Below are positions 1 through 5,137 of a stretch of DNA of 5,996 bases, piece after piece (position 1 is the first letter of the stretch; the number at the start of each line of letters is the position of its first letter). The notes beneath the pieces are model-generated. The model was not told the origin of the DNA and did no database searches. It saw nothing but the letters and a program-made list of their open reading frames with translations. The stretch is from CAYRKQ01 sp964621845 (lineage in GTDB: Bacteria > Patescibacteriota > Saccharimonadia > Saccharimonadales > UBA7683). The stretch spans positions 1 through 5,996 of the forward strand of contig CAZUOL010000075.1 of assembly GCA_964621845.1 (NCBI GenBank), written 5' to 3'. Made by a program: the position numbers and the translations under genes.

Positions 1-267
1 TGGCAGCTCAGCATTTACATCCATTGGCGCTGTGACGTCGATAGCTTGGACATCGCTATTATTATCCTGAACTTCACTCAAGACTGCTTCAAGCTCCTTT
101 TTCAACCCATTCACCGCTTGACCGAAGGCCGCTCGTTGATCGGCTGGTTGGTTTTTAATCGCACCGTATAAGGAACGTAGCTCAGGAGCTCGCAAAATCT
201 GCTTTTTATCATCTAACGTTTTTAGGCGCTCAAGTAATTCTTGTTTTACTGTTTCAATCTGTTCCAT
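1..267 (-). CDS. pheS: Phenylalanine--tRNA ligase alpha subunit, N-terminal fragment (cut by window edge)
   Basis: PheS with PheT charges tRNA-Phe in the cytoplasm as an alpha2beta2 enzyme. Only the first 89 residues are here; the gene continues past base 1. The visible part is the N-terminal tRNA-binding coiled coil: MEQIETVKQELLERL at 1-15, then LRAPELRSLYGAIKNQ around 25-40, FGQAVNGLKKELEAVL around 48-63, and IDVTAP at 76-81. The last element is the junction that in PheS proteins reads IDVTLPG and leads into the class II catalytic core. The catalytic motifs lie outside the window. The ATG at 265-267 gives the normal PheS N-terminus. No Shine-Dalgarno stands at a usable distance (GTAACC precedes the ATG). 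A second TACACT hexamer at 278-283 could be a weak internal promoter but has no -35 partner. The leader upstream carries a likely attenuator. Identification rests on the order of these motifs, as the core is not visible. Confidence 0.85.
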   Translation of the reverse strand, partial: MEQIETVKQELLERLKTLDDKKQILRAPELRSLYGAIKNQPADQRAAFGQAVNGLKKELEAVLSEVQDNNSDVQAIDVTAPMDVNAELP

Positions 268-296
268 GGTTACGTATAGTGTACCTTACTTTAATG

Positions 297-317
297 AAAA
301 ACCTCGCTTCGTGCGAG
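297..317 (-). terminator. Intrinsic terminator in the pheS leader (attenuator)
   Basis: Read on the minus strand, CTCGC (317-313), loop ACGAA, GCGAG (307-303), then G and five T (301-297). A T·G wobble (318/302) adds one pair. The stem is short, so termination may be partial, as suits an attenuator. It lies between the leader promoter and the pheS start and can serve no upstream gene on this strand other than the leader itself. Confidence 0.5.
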
Positions 318-345
318 AGTTCATTTCATATGCAAATGGCCTCGC
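313..345 (-). promoter_or_regulatory. Antiterminator helix competing with the pheS leader terminator
   Basis: On the minus strand GCGAG (345-341) can pair with CTCGC (317-313), the same segment that is the first arm of the terminator, so the two helices exclude each other. A G·T pair (340/318) extends it. It encloses a small hairpin, CATTT (338-334) with AAATG (326-322) around a 7-nt loop. The GCGAG arm begins one base after the leader-peptide stop codon. Both competing helices have five Watson-Crick pairs, so a stalled ribosome could decide which forms. Confidence 0.42.
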
Positions 346-346
346 C

Positions 347-391
347 TTAGCAGGTTTGTAAAAAATTCAAATGAAATTCTTTTTTTGCCAT
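347..391 (-). CDS. Putative pheS leader peptide (14 aa)
   Basis: A 14-codon ORF, MAKKEFHLNFLQTC followed by TAA, begins at the predicted transcription start. It holds two Phe codons (TTT at 374-376 and 362-364). The stop codon lies directly before the GCGAG segment (341-345) that forms one arm of the proposed antiterminator. A ribosome finishing here would cover that arm; one stalled at the second Phe codon would leave it free. This is the logic of the known E. coli pheST leader peptide PheM, which is also 14 residues long but richer in Phe. An overlapping frame (ATG at 395, stop TGA at 321-323) encodes 24 residues with Phe-Glu-Phe-Phe. Its end would cover the terminator's first arm, so it fits the mechanism less well. 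Two scattered Phe codons are few, so the peptide is a hypothesis. Confidence 0.42.
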   Translation of the reverse strand: MAKKEFHLNFLQTC

Positions 392-398
392 TCATATC

Positions 399-427
399 AG
401 TGTATCGATATCAATAATTTTGTGCAA
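399..427 (-). promoter_or_regulatory. Promoter of the pheS leader transcript
   Basis: On the minus strand TTGCAC (427-422) and TACACT (404-399) are separated by exactly 17 bases, a good sigma70-type promoter. The expected start of transcription is near 391-393, at or next to the ATG of the 14-codon leader ORF at 391, so that peptide would be translated from a leaderless RNA. The mRNA would then have about 125 nt ahead of pheS. Confidence 0.6.
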
Positions 428-457
428 ATTTTTACAAAGTGGTAGTGTTTGTGGTTT

Positions 458-485
458 TTGCAATAAGTTGTTATCTTGGTTTACT
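458..485 (+). promoter_or_regulatory. Candidate promoter of the 197-aa gene
   Basis: TTGCAA (458-463), 16-bp spacer, then an extended -10, TGG plus TTTACT (480-485). The ATG at 490 follows only four bases later, so transcription would begin at or within a base or two of the start codon. That spacing is tighter than usual. The promoter diverges from the pheS leader promoter, with about 30 bp between the two -35 boxes. Confidence 0.4.
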
Positions 486-489
486 ACAC

Positions 490-1083
490 ATGAGTGAACT
501 GTATGTCATACCAGCAAAATCCGATCATGCCCGCCAAATTGCCGGTTTGTGTTTACGTGAGAGATTTTATGAAAGCGATGAGGTAGATGACTACCCTGAG
601 GTACTCGATGCAACAACACGTGCCATATCAAATAGAATAGACCTTGCCACACAGTCAGCAGGTCATAGGGTATTGTTGGTTGCCGCCAATCGTGGGTCAA
701 TTGATGGGTTCTGCGAAGCAAGCAAGGGGCGAACAACAGTGATTACAGAAGTTGATGCAAAACTGGGCCGAATTGGTGACGCTGCAATAAGGAGCCTGGT
801 CGCGTTCACCTATTTATTTGCCCAAACGCAAAGCGTCAAACTCGCCCCAGAAGATTGCGTCATTACAGCAAATCGTAATCCACAAATCACCAAAATCACT
901 GAGCAAACAATACAGGAGCTTGCAGATAGCGACGACCCGTATCCATCAATAGAGCTTGTCGCTCGATACCTCAATGCCTCCGGAGTAAGTAAAAAACAAA
1001 TTCTAGAGATTCCAAGGGCTGAGTCTTCAACTGCCATTGGGTTGTGGAACGCTGGCCGCAAAACACTACGAGGCGCTCGATAA
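490..1083 (+). CDS. Uncharacterised 197-aa protein
   Basis: I do not recognise this protein. The first ATG with good protein-like sequence is at 490 (MSELYVIPAKSDHARQ). An open frame continues upstream to a GTG at 439, but that adds a T/G-rich hydrophobic stretch lying over the promoter and has no ribosome site. The N-terminal part, beta-like IPAKSDHARQIAGL (7-20) and later VLLVAANRGSIDGF (61-74), faintly recalls the first and central strands of GNAT acetyltransferases. No acetyl-CoA-binding Q/RxxGxG/A loop is visible, so I do not assign that family. The middle (91-120) is helical and the C-terminus (157-197) is basic, ending NAGRKTLRGAR. There is no signal peptide or membrane segment from the 490 start. 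The last 18 bases overlap the 3' end of the zinc-ribbon gene on the other strand. No Shine-Dalgarno precedes it, consistent with a leaderless mRNA. Confidence 0.75.
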   Translation: MSELYVIPAKSDHARQIAGLCLRERFYESDEVDDYPEVLDATTRAISNRIDLATQSAGHRVLLVAANRGSIDGFCEASKGRTTVITEVDAKLGRIGDAAIRSLVAFTYLFAQTQSVKLAPEDCVITANRNPQITKITEQTIQELADSDDPYPSIELVARYLNASGVSKKQILEIPRAESSTAIGLWNAGRKTLRGAR

Positions 1084-1209
1084 GTGCCACCGCATACACG
1101 CCTTGCATTTATATACTTTTAGTTTTGCGTCATATTGATGACGAGCGTACACCTTCGCACCCTCAGCTTGCTCTTTCGTTTCAAAAGCCAGTTTTTCTTG
1201 GCAATTCAT
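1066..1209 (-). CDS. Small zinc-ribbon protein (47 aa)
   Basis: The product is 47 residues: MNCQEKLAFETKEQAEGAKV at 1-20, and KVYKCKACMRWHLSSAS at 31-47. Cys3, Cys35, Cys38 and His42 make a likely single zinc site, with the pattern YxCxxCxxWHL. The layout, an N-terminal Cys, a K/E-rich helix, then CxxC followed by WHL(T/S)S, is typical of small zinc-ribbon proteins common in phages and small genomes, whose exact role is unknown. It probably binds nucleic acid or acts as an accessory factor. Its ATG (1209-1207) shares one base with the TAA stop of the upstream FMN-reductase gene (TAATG), so translation is probably coupled and both genes lie in one operon. The stop (1066-1068) lies inside the 3' end of the convergent 197-aa gene. 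The zinc ligands and the TAATG junction are the grounds for calling a gene this short. Confidence 0.72.
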   Translation of the reverse strand: MNCQEKLAFETKEQAEGAKVYARHQYDAKLKVYKCKACMRWHLSSAS

Positions 1210-1757
1210 TATTTTTGAAGTATTGTGGCCAGATCAATCAAGCTCACAAGCAGCGCTTGAATTTGATCTTTCGTAGCTTGATCAATTACTTTGCCCTCAC
1301 TAATACGATCTGCTGCCCCTCCTACGTACACGCCCGGCTTGGTAACAATATGCGCTGAAAGATGTGCCAATATAGCACGCAAGTGGTCCTGTGCGCCATA
1401 TGTTGCAATCATTCCACCCGTAGCGCCCATAGTCGCCACCGGTTTTGCCTCCCAGACGTTTTCTGGGTACGGACGCGACGTCCAAGAAAGCGCGTTAACC
1501 AACACAGGGGGCACTGATCGGTTGTATTCAGGCGTTGCAATTATAATGGCGTCTGCAGAGGCAATAAGCTGTTTGAGCGACGTTGCCTCCTCAGGAAAGG
1601 ATTGATCGTAGTCTTCGCTATATACTGGTAAGTTACTGATATCAGCAACTAAAAATTCTACGTTTTGCGGGGCCAGTTCTTGAGCGGTTTCTAAAAGAGT
1701 GTTATTGAGTGATGGCTTCGCGGTTTTGTTACTACCTGAAATTCCAACAATTTTCAT
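1209..1757 (-). CDS. NAD(P)H-dependent FMN reductase / quinone (azo)reductase family, flavodoxin-like fold
   Basis: This 182-aa cytoplasmic flavoprotein transfers electrons from NAD(P)H through FMN to quinones, chromate, azo dyes or free flavin; the substrate cannot be read from the sequence. The family signature is complete: beta strand MKIVGISGS with the phosphate-binding loop GSNKTAKPSLNN (8-19), PEYNRSVPPVLVNALSWTSRP (76-96), which is the FMN-ring contact and dimer helix, and GATGG (111-115), the second flavin loop. Length is usual for the ChrR/YieF-like group. GGAG (1766-1763) stands five bases before the ATG, a good ribosome site. The gene is the first of a two-gene operon with the zinc-ribbon gene. 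Its promoter is overlaid by a perfect palindrome, so a repressor probably controls it. Enzymes of this group are often induced by electrophile or oxidative stress (family knowledge); that role here is inference. Confidence 0.9.
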   Translation of the reverse strand: MKIVGISGSNKTAKPSLNNTLLETAQELAPQNVEFLVADISNLPVYSEDYDQSFPEEATSLKQLIASADAIIIATPEYNRSVPPVLVNALSWTSRPYPENVWEAKPVATMGATGGMIATYGAQDHLRAILAHLSAHIVTKPGVYVGGAADRISEGKVIDQATKDQIQALLVSLIDLATILQK

Positions 1758-1767
1758 TTCTTCTCCA

Positions 1768-1799
1768 TTATACTTTTAAGTGATCACTTAAAAGTATAA
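1768..1799. promoter_or_regulatory. Perfect 32-bp palindrome, probable operator
   Basis: TTATACTTTTAAGTGA is followed directly by its exact reverse complement, centred between 1783 and 1784. Each half also contains an inner inverted pair, ACTT-TT-AAGT, so the site could take two dimers. It covers the -10 box and early transcribed region of the FMN-reductase operon, the classic place for a repressor, and lies just upstream of the yajQ promoter. HxlR- or MarR-type redox regulators are common controllers of such reductases, but no regulator is encoded next to it. Confidence 0.65.
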
Positions 1800-1821
1800 C
1801 CCTGCTTGCAGTCTCGCGCAA
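1793..1821 (-). promoter_or_regulatory. Promoter of the FMN-reductase operon
   Basis: On the minus strand TTGCGC (1821-1816) and TATACT (1798-1793) are 17 bases apart. Transcription would start near 1786, at the centre of the palindrome, giving a leader of about 29 nt that includes the GGAG site. A second TATAAT (1772-1767) in the proximal half of the palindrome is less likely because the Shine-Dalgarno would then fall outside the transcript and it has no -35 box. Confidence 0.55.
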
Positions 1822-1822
1822 G

Positions 1823-1831
1823 TGTTATAAT
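1823..1831 (+). promoter_or_regulatory. Extended -10 promoter of yajQ
   Basis: TGT plus consensus TATAAT (1826-1831) is an extended -10; no convincing -35 is present. The ATG at 1838 is exactly where transcription should begin (six bases lie between), so the yajQ mRNA is probably leaderless. Confidence 0.6.
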
Positions 1832-1837
1832 TGAAAC

Positions 1838-2335
1838 ATGGCCAAAGATGCATCGTTTGATATTGTTTCTGATTACGACATAGCAAAAGTCACCAATGCT
1901 ATTGAACAGGCGCAGCGGGAAATTACCAGCCGCTACGATTTTAAAGGTACTTCGGCGGCGTTAACATTTACTGATAGCAAGGCTGGTATAAAGATCACGG
2001 GCGACAATCAATTTCATCTTGATAGCATCATTGATATTACCCGCAAAAAGCTCGCCGGCTGTGGCGTCAGCCAAAAGTTGCTCGATACCTCTTCAGAGCC
2101 TATAACCTCCAACCTTAAAATAACGTGGGATTTATCGTTTAAAAAGGGGCTCGATCAAGAAAAGGCTAAAAAAATTACAAAGCTCATTCGCGACCACTAC
2201 CCGAAGGTCAAACCACAGGTACAAGGTGAAGAAATCAGGGTGAGCAGCCCTAAGCGTGATGAGCTTCAAGCTGTTATGAAATTACTACGCGAGGCCGACT
2301 TCGATTTCCCCCTCGAATTCACCAACTTCCGCTAG
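1838..2335 (+). CDS. yajQ: YajQ-family (DUF520) nucleotide-binding protein
   Basis: This 165-aa cytoplasmic protein matches the YajQ family from end to end. It starts MAKDASFDIVSDYD, has the conserved SRYDFKGT (31-38), then KKGLDQEKAKKITKLI (102-117), EEIRVSSPKRDELQAVMKLL (131-150), and ends FPLEFTNFR like most members. Family knowledge: two alternating ferredoxin-like domains that bind nucleotides or RNA, and a Xanthomonas member that binds cyclic di-GMP and affects transcription. Whether this organism makes cyclic di-GMP is not shown by the window, so the ligand is open. Translation begins at the ATG at 1838, with no Shine-Dalgarno and a -10 box six bases away. The TAG stop overlaps the stop of the convergent 178-aa gene in a shared CTAG (2332-2335), leaving no room for a separate terminator. 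Confidence 0.95.
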   Translation: MAKDASFDIVSDYDIAKVTNAIEQAQREITSRYDFKGTSAALTFTDSKAGIKITGDNQFHLDSIIDITRKKLAGCGVSQKLLDTSSEPITSNLKITWDLSFKKGLDQEKAKKITKLIRDHYPKVKPQVQGEEIRVSSPKRDELQAVMKLLREADFDFPLEFTNFR

Positions 2336-2868
2336 ACTTGTAGTACTTCGCTTTCTGACTTGATAATAGTACTTATGATTTTGAGATAGATGTCATCTTC
2401 TTGTTGCGGCGACCCGTAAGTACCCTCATGGTTGACAGTAAACCGCTGGCTATCGCCACCTCCTCCAAAAACTGACCCTTTGATACGAAGCACGGCAGCA
2501 AGTTCATTAAAACGGTCATTGTGATCGTAGCCCAAAACAAGCTCGGTAGCCTGCTGTTCTGCTGCCTGCTGGTCCCATAATGAGGTGTGGCCGAGTAACT
2601 GTAATCTTACTATTTGCATATGTGCAGGTAGATCACCGATTTCGGTTGGGCGCGGCTCCGTTGTCACCTGTTTAATATCATGCCATACACCCCACCAGCC
2701 ATCCCTTACACGATGCACACCTGAAGACGAACCATCAATAAGTCTATTTGTTGCTTCGAAATCATCTGTAGATAAATGATCCCCCGCGTCCACTACCCAT
2801 TCGGCGCTGAGATACGGCCATGACTCCGTTTGAAATCGGGGATATAAAATTCTTGTTGACCTATTCAT
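2332..2868 (-). CDS. Uncharacterised 178-aa protein
   Basis: I do not recognise this protein. It has two adjacent ATG codons (2871 and 2868). The second is preferred because an upstream TACGCT lies seven bases before it, the spacing expected for a leaderless transcript; the first would add one Met. The sequence is soluble, without signal peptide or membrane segment. Visible elements are an aromatic N-terminus (YPRFQTESWPYLSAEW), a GWWGVWHD turn around 57-64, a Gln/Ala-rich helix WDQQAAEQQATEL around 98-110, a glycine turn VFGGGG around 133-138, and an amphipathic C-terminal helix YLKIISTIIKSESEV. Many short strands between helices suggest a compact alpha/beta domain. It ends on the CTAG shared with yajQ and diverges from the glycosidase gene, with 62 bp between the starts. 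No function can be inferred from context. Confidence 0.75.
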   Translation of the reverse strand: MNRSTRILYPRFQTESWPYLSAEWVVDAGDHLSTDDFEATNRLIDGSSSGVHRVRDGWWGVWHDIKQVTTEPRPTEIGDLPAHMQIVRLQLLGHTSLWDQQAAEQQATELVLGYDHNDRFNELAAVLRIKGSVFGGGGDSQRFTVNHEGTYGSPQQEDDIYLKIISTIIKSESEVLQV

Positions 2869-2875
2869 CATTTAC

Positions 2876-2884
2876 AGCGTAGCA
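2876..2884 (-). promoter_or_regulatory. Candidate extended -10 of the 178-aa gene
   Basis: On the minus strand TGC plus TACGCT (2881-2876); the hexamer matches TATAAT at only three positions, but the TGn extension and the seven-base distance to the ATG at 2868 repeat the pattern seen at other genes in the window. Confidence 0.35.
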
Positions 2885-2913
2885 TGGCCATAAGATAACG
2901 CAAGCATAAGTAG

Positions 2914-2922
2914 TGCTATACT
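2914..2922 (+). promoter_or_regulatory. Extended -10 promoter of the glycosidase gene
   Basis: TGC plus TATACT (2917-2922) precedes the ATG at 2931 by eight bases. No clear -35 is seen. An inverted pair ATAAG (2906-2910) and CTTAT (2923-2927) flanks the -10 and could be a weak operator. Confidence 0.55.
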
Positions 2923-2930
2923 CTTATCAG

Positions 2931-4226
2931 ATGAATAAACGTAAGCTTGTTGAGCAGTGCACTACCACTCTAAAGCAAAATGACCTCGGTACCTGGACGC
3001 GGCCAGCGCCTGGTCTCTACCCCAACCAGTGGCTCTGGGATAGCTGCTTTATCGCCATTGGTTTACGACATATCGATGCGAATCGTGCGAAAACTGAGCT
3101 TACGAGCATGCTCCACGGGCAATGGAAGAATGGCATGGTGCCACACGTCATTATCAGCCCAGATGATTATTTTGGAAAAAAGCTATGGGGAAAAGCTTCG
3201 CGGCGTCAGACTCAAAACGATATAATTACCAGCGCGATTACCCAGCCACCAATGCTTACCGAAGCTTTTGTGCGCGTTGGCGAAAAGTTGAAAAAGACTG
3301 AGCGCCAAACATGGTATAAACATCATATAAATCAGCTCATTGCTTACCACGAATGGCTGTATCGCGAACGAGACCCACAATCAACCGGCCTCGTAGCACT
3401 CATACACCCCTGGGAATCAGGTATTGATAACTCCCCTTCTTGGATGTCAACCATCTATTCTCACCCACTCCCTGTTTGGATCAACTTGCTCGAACAGCTG
3501 CAGCTTGATGGTGTGATGCAAAAGCTCCGGCGAGATACCAAACTCGTGCCTGCAGGTGAGCGGATTGCAACAAAAGATGGCCTGCTCCTCTATCATCATA
3601 TTAAGGATGTCATTCACAGCAATGGAACGCTTAAACATTCAACCATTGCCTTGCAGGATGTGCTTTTTAACAGTATTTTAATTCGAGCGAACCAGCACCT
3701 TGAAACCATAGCTAACGAAATCGGCATTACACTTCCATCTTGGCTTATAACCCGCATGAAAAAAGCCACGAGCGCGCTTCATACGCTTTGGGATGAAACC
3801 TCACAATTTTATTACGATAAAAACTATTCGAGTGGTGCACTAACCGGCCAGCTCAGTATTGGTCGTTACTTGCCACTGTATACCGGCACAATATCAAACT
3901 CACAAGCCCGCAAACTTGCTGCGCAATTACAAAAAGAGCTTACCGAAGCACCATATGCGGTTGCGAGCGTACCAATATCAGACCCCTACTTTAACGGGCA
4001 CCGCTATTGGCAGGGGCCCGCATGGGTGAATACAAACTGGCTCATTATCGACGGCTTGCAGCGCTATGGGTTTTTTGAGCTTGCCGAAACCATACGCGCC
4101 AGAACCTTAGAGCTGATTGAACGCTACGGCCCACACGAATATTTTAGCCCTATTGACGGAACACCAGCCGGGGCGCATCAATTTAGCTGGAGCGCCGCAC
4201 TGGCCATAGACCTCGCCAACCAATAA
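2931..4226 (+). CDS. GH63-type glycoside hydrolase, mannosylglycerate-hydrolase-like (MGH1-like)
   Basis: The 431-aa protein has the (alpha/alpha)6-barrel motifs of the GH63 / mannosylglycerate hydrolase group: QWLWDSCFIAIGLRHID (33-49), LHGQWKNGMVPH (61-72), IHPWESGIDNSP (158-169), RYWQGPAWVNTNWLIIDGLQRYG (358-380) and HEYFSPIDGTPAGAHQFSWSAA (402-423). By analogy Asp166 in ESGIDNSP is the general acid and Glu403 in HEYF the general base; both are present, so it should be active. Length matches single-domain bacterial members. There is no signal peptide, so it acts in the cytoplasm, probably on a small alpha-glucoside or alpha-mannoside such as a compatible solute or glycogen-derived sugar; the substrate is not predictable. 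The start is the ATG at 2931: an open frame reaches a GTG at 2913, but that lies in the -10 box. The gene stands alone, divergent from the 178-aa gene, and is followed by a terminator. Confidence 0.85.
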   Translation: MNKRKLVEQCTTTLKQNDLGTWTRPAPGLYPNQWLWDSCFIAIGLRHIDANRAKTELTSMLHGQWKNGMVPHVIISPDDYFGKKLWGKASRRQTQNDIITSAITQPPMLTEAFVRVGEKLKKTERQTWYKHHINQLIAYHEWLYRERDPQSTGLVALIHPWESGIDNSPSWMSTIYSHPLPVWINLLEQLQLDGVMQKLRRDTKLVPAGERIATKDGLLLYHHIKDVIHSNGTLKHSTIALQDVLFNSILIRANQHLETIANEIGITLPSWLITRMKKATSALHTLWDETSQFYYDKNYSSGALTGQLSIGRYLPLYTGTISNSQARKLAAQLQKELTEAPYAVASVPISDPYFNGHRYWQGPAWVNTNWLIIDGLQRYGFFELAETIRARTLELIERYGPHEYFSPIDGTPAGAHQFSWSAALAIDLANQ

Positions 4227-4255
4227 CCATTCTCACACACCACCCGATCCCTGTT

Positions 4256-4280
4256 TGCGCCAGGGTCCGTCCTTGGCGCA
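4256..4280 (+). other. Strong hairpin that competes with the glycosidase terminator
   Basis: TGCGCCAGGG (4256-4265) pairs with CCTTGGCGCA (4271-4280) around a 5-nt loop: ten pairs, one of them G·T. It has no T-run of its own. Its 3' arm (GCGCA, 4276-4280) is also the 5' arm of the next hairpin, so only one of the two can form at a time. Confidence 0.5.
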
Positions 4281-4308
4281 CGTATGAACTCGATGTGCGC
4301 GCTTTTTT
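4276..4308 (+). terminator. Intrinsic terminator of the glycosidase gene
   Basis: GCGCAC (4276-4281) pairs with GTGCGC (4295-4300) around a 13-nt loop, followed by GC and six T (4303-4308). It lies 50 bases after the stop of the glycosidase gene and just beyond the end of the convergent ZIP gene. On the minus strand it has no T-run, so it does not serve the ZIP gene. Confidence 0.7.
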
Positions 4309-4325
4309 AGCACGAACCGATGAAA

Positions 4326-5108
4326 CTAGCCGATGAACTGGTGGGCAAACAGAATGACGGCTGAGACACTGAGGGCTCCGAGCACAACCAATGCTGACTG
4401 ATAATCAATCACTTTTTTTGACGTTCGATTGTTTTTTATTGAAGGTATAATGTCGCTCGCTGCAATGTATATAAAAAACCCGGCAGTTGATCCAATAAGC
4501 CACGGCAAAATGGTAGCATTAGAACTACCAGTTATATAAAAGAGGGTCGTACCAATTGCAGTTACAATAATGGCGATACCATGTACACCAATGACTCGCC
4601 GACGCGACATACCTCTGGCGAGCAGATAGCCCGAATCAGCAACTTCACGCGGGATTTCATGTGCTGCCACTGCAATAGTAGTAATAATGCCGGTCGTTGG
4701 ATTCACAAGGAACGCAGCCGCAATTGCCGCACCGTCAATAAAGTTATGCAGCCAATTTCCGAGCGTTGCCAGTAGCGCCACCGGCTCTTCCCCTTTATGA
4801 GCATGCTTCGCCTCAAAGGGTTCGTGGCTATGATGATGAAACCAGTGCAGCCAGCCTTCTAATAAAAAGAACCCCAAAACGCCAATAAGGGCAGCAACGA
4901 GTACCGTCAACGGCTCGTATTGCTCAACGCCTTCATGTAGAAAGTCGATAAAAGCGGCCGCCAGCAAAGCACCAGCTGCAAATGGCGTGGCGTACCTGAC
5001 TAAGCCGTTAATGAGTTTTTTGTGGCTTAAAAATAGGATGCTAGACAAGAAGACTGCCAGATCCCCCGCCAGTGATATTGTTAAGACAAGTAGTAAAGAG
5101 GTTTCCAT
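4326..5108 (-). CDS. ZIP-family divalent metal transporter
   Basis: A 260-aa inner-membrane protein with about eight hydrophobic segments, which moves Zn2+ or a related divalent cation into the cytoplasm. TM4 carries GNWLHNFIDGAAIAAAF (117-133) with ligands His121, Asn122 and Asp125. TM5 carries AHEIPREVADSG (149-160) with His150, Glu151, Glu155 and Asp158. Together these form the ZIP binuclear metal site. The cytoplasmic loop between TM3 and TM4 is His-rich (seven His between 88 and 104), as usual in the family. Bacterial relatives usually read HEIPQE; here Arg154 replaces Gln. The gene is divergent from a Fur/Zur-type regulator, with repeated ATTGC/GCAAT elements between, so metal-dependent repression is likely. 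The ATG at 5108 gives a normal N-terminus; no Shine-Dalgarno or clear -10 could be assigned. Zn2+ is the most likely substrate, with Fe2+ or Mn2+ possible. Confidence 0.92.
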   Translation of the reverse strand: METSLLLVLTISLAGDLAVFLSSILFLSHKKLINGLVRYATPFAAGALLAAAFIDFLHEGVEQYEPLTVLVAALIGVLGFFLLEGWLHWFHHHSHEPFEAKHAHKGEEPVALLATLGNWLHNFIDGAAIAAAFLVNPTTGIITTIAVAAHEIPREVADSGYLLARGMSRRRVIGVHGIAIIVTAIGTTLFYITGSSNATILPWLIGSTAGFFIYIAASDIIPSIKNNRTSKKVIDYQSALVVLGALSVSAVILFAHQFIG

Positions 5109-5137
5109 ACCAAGAGCTTAACGAAAAATAAGCATAT

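Noticed and set aside
321..395. Alternative 24-codon leader ORF ahead of pheS with Phe-Glu-Phe-Phe
   Set aside because: Richer in Phe, but its ATG lies upstream of the expected transcript start and a ribosome at its stop would cover the terminator arm, giving the wrong regulatory logic. Kept only as an alternative.
439..489. Upstream GTG start for the 197-aa gene, adding a hydrophobic MVVFVVFAISCYLGLLH segment
   Set aside because: It overlies the likely promoter (TTGCAA-16-TTTACT), lacks a ribosome site, and is low-complexity T/G-rich; the ATG at 490 fits better. A signal peptide cannot be excluded by eye.
1291..1605. 104-aa plus-strand open frame inside the FMN-reductase gene
   Set aside because: Antisense shadow of a gene with complete family motifs; the translation has no protein-like features of its own.
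1767..1772. TATAAT in the proximal palindrome half as the reductase -10
   Set aside because: No -35 partner and it would place the Shine-Dalgarno outside the transcript; TTGCGC-17-TATACT is better.
2913..2930. GTG start at 2913 for the glycosidase, adding six residues
   Set aside because: It lies in the extended -10 box (TGC TATACT), so the codon would not be transcribed; the ATG at 2931 is used.
4317..4337. Direct repeat CCGATGAA twice, 13 bp apart, at the end of the ZIP gene
   Set aside because: Eight bases only, with one copy in coding sequence; chance is likely and no target-site duplication context exists.
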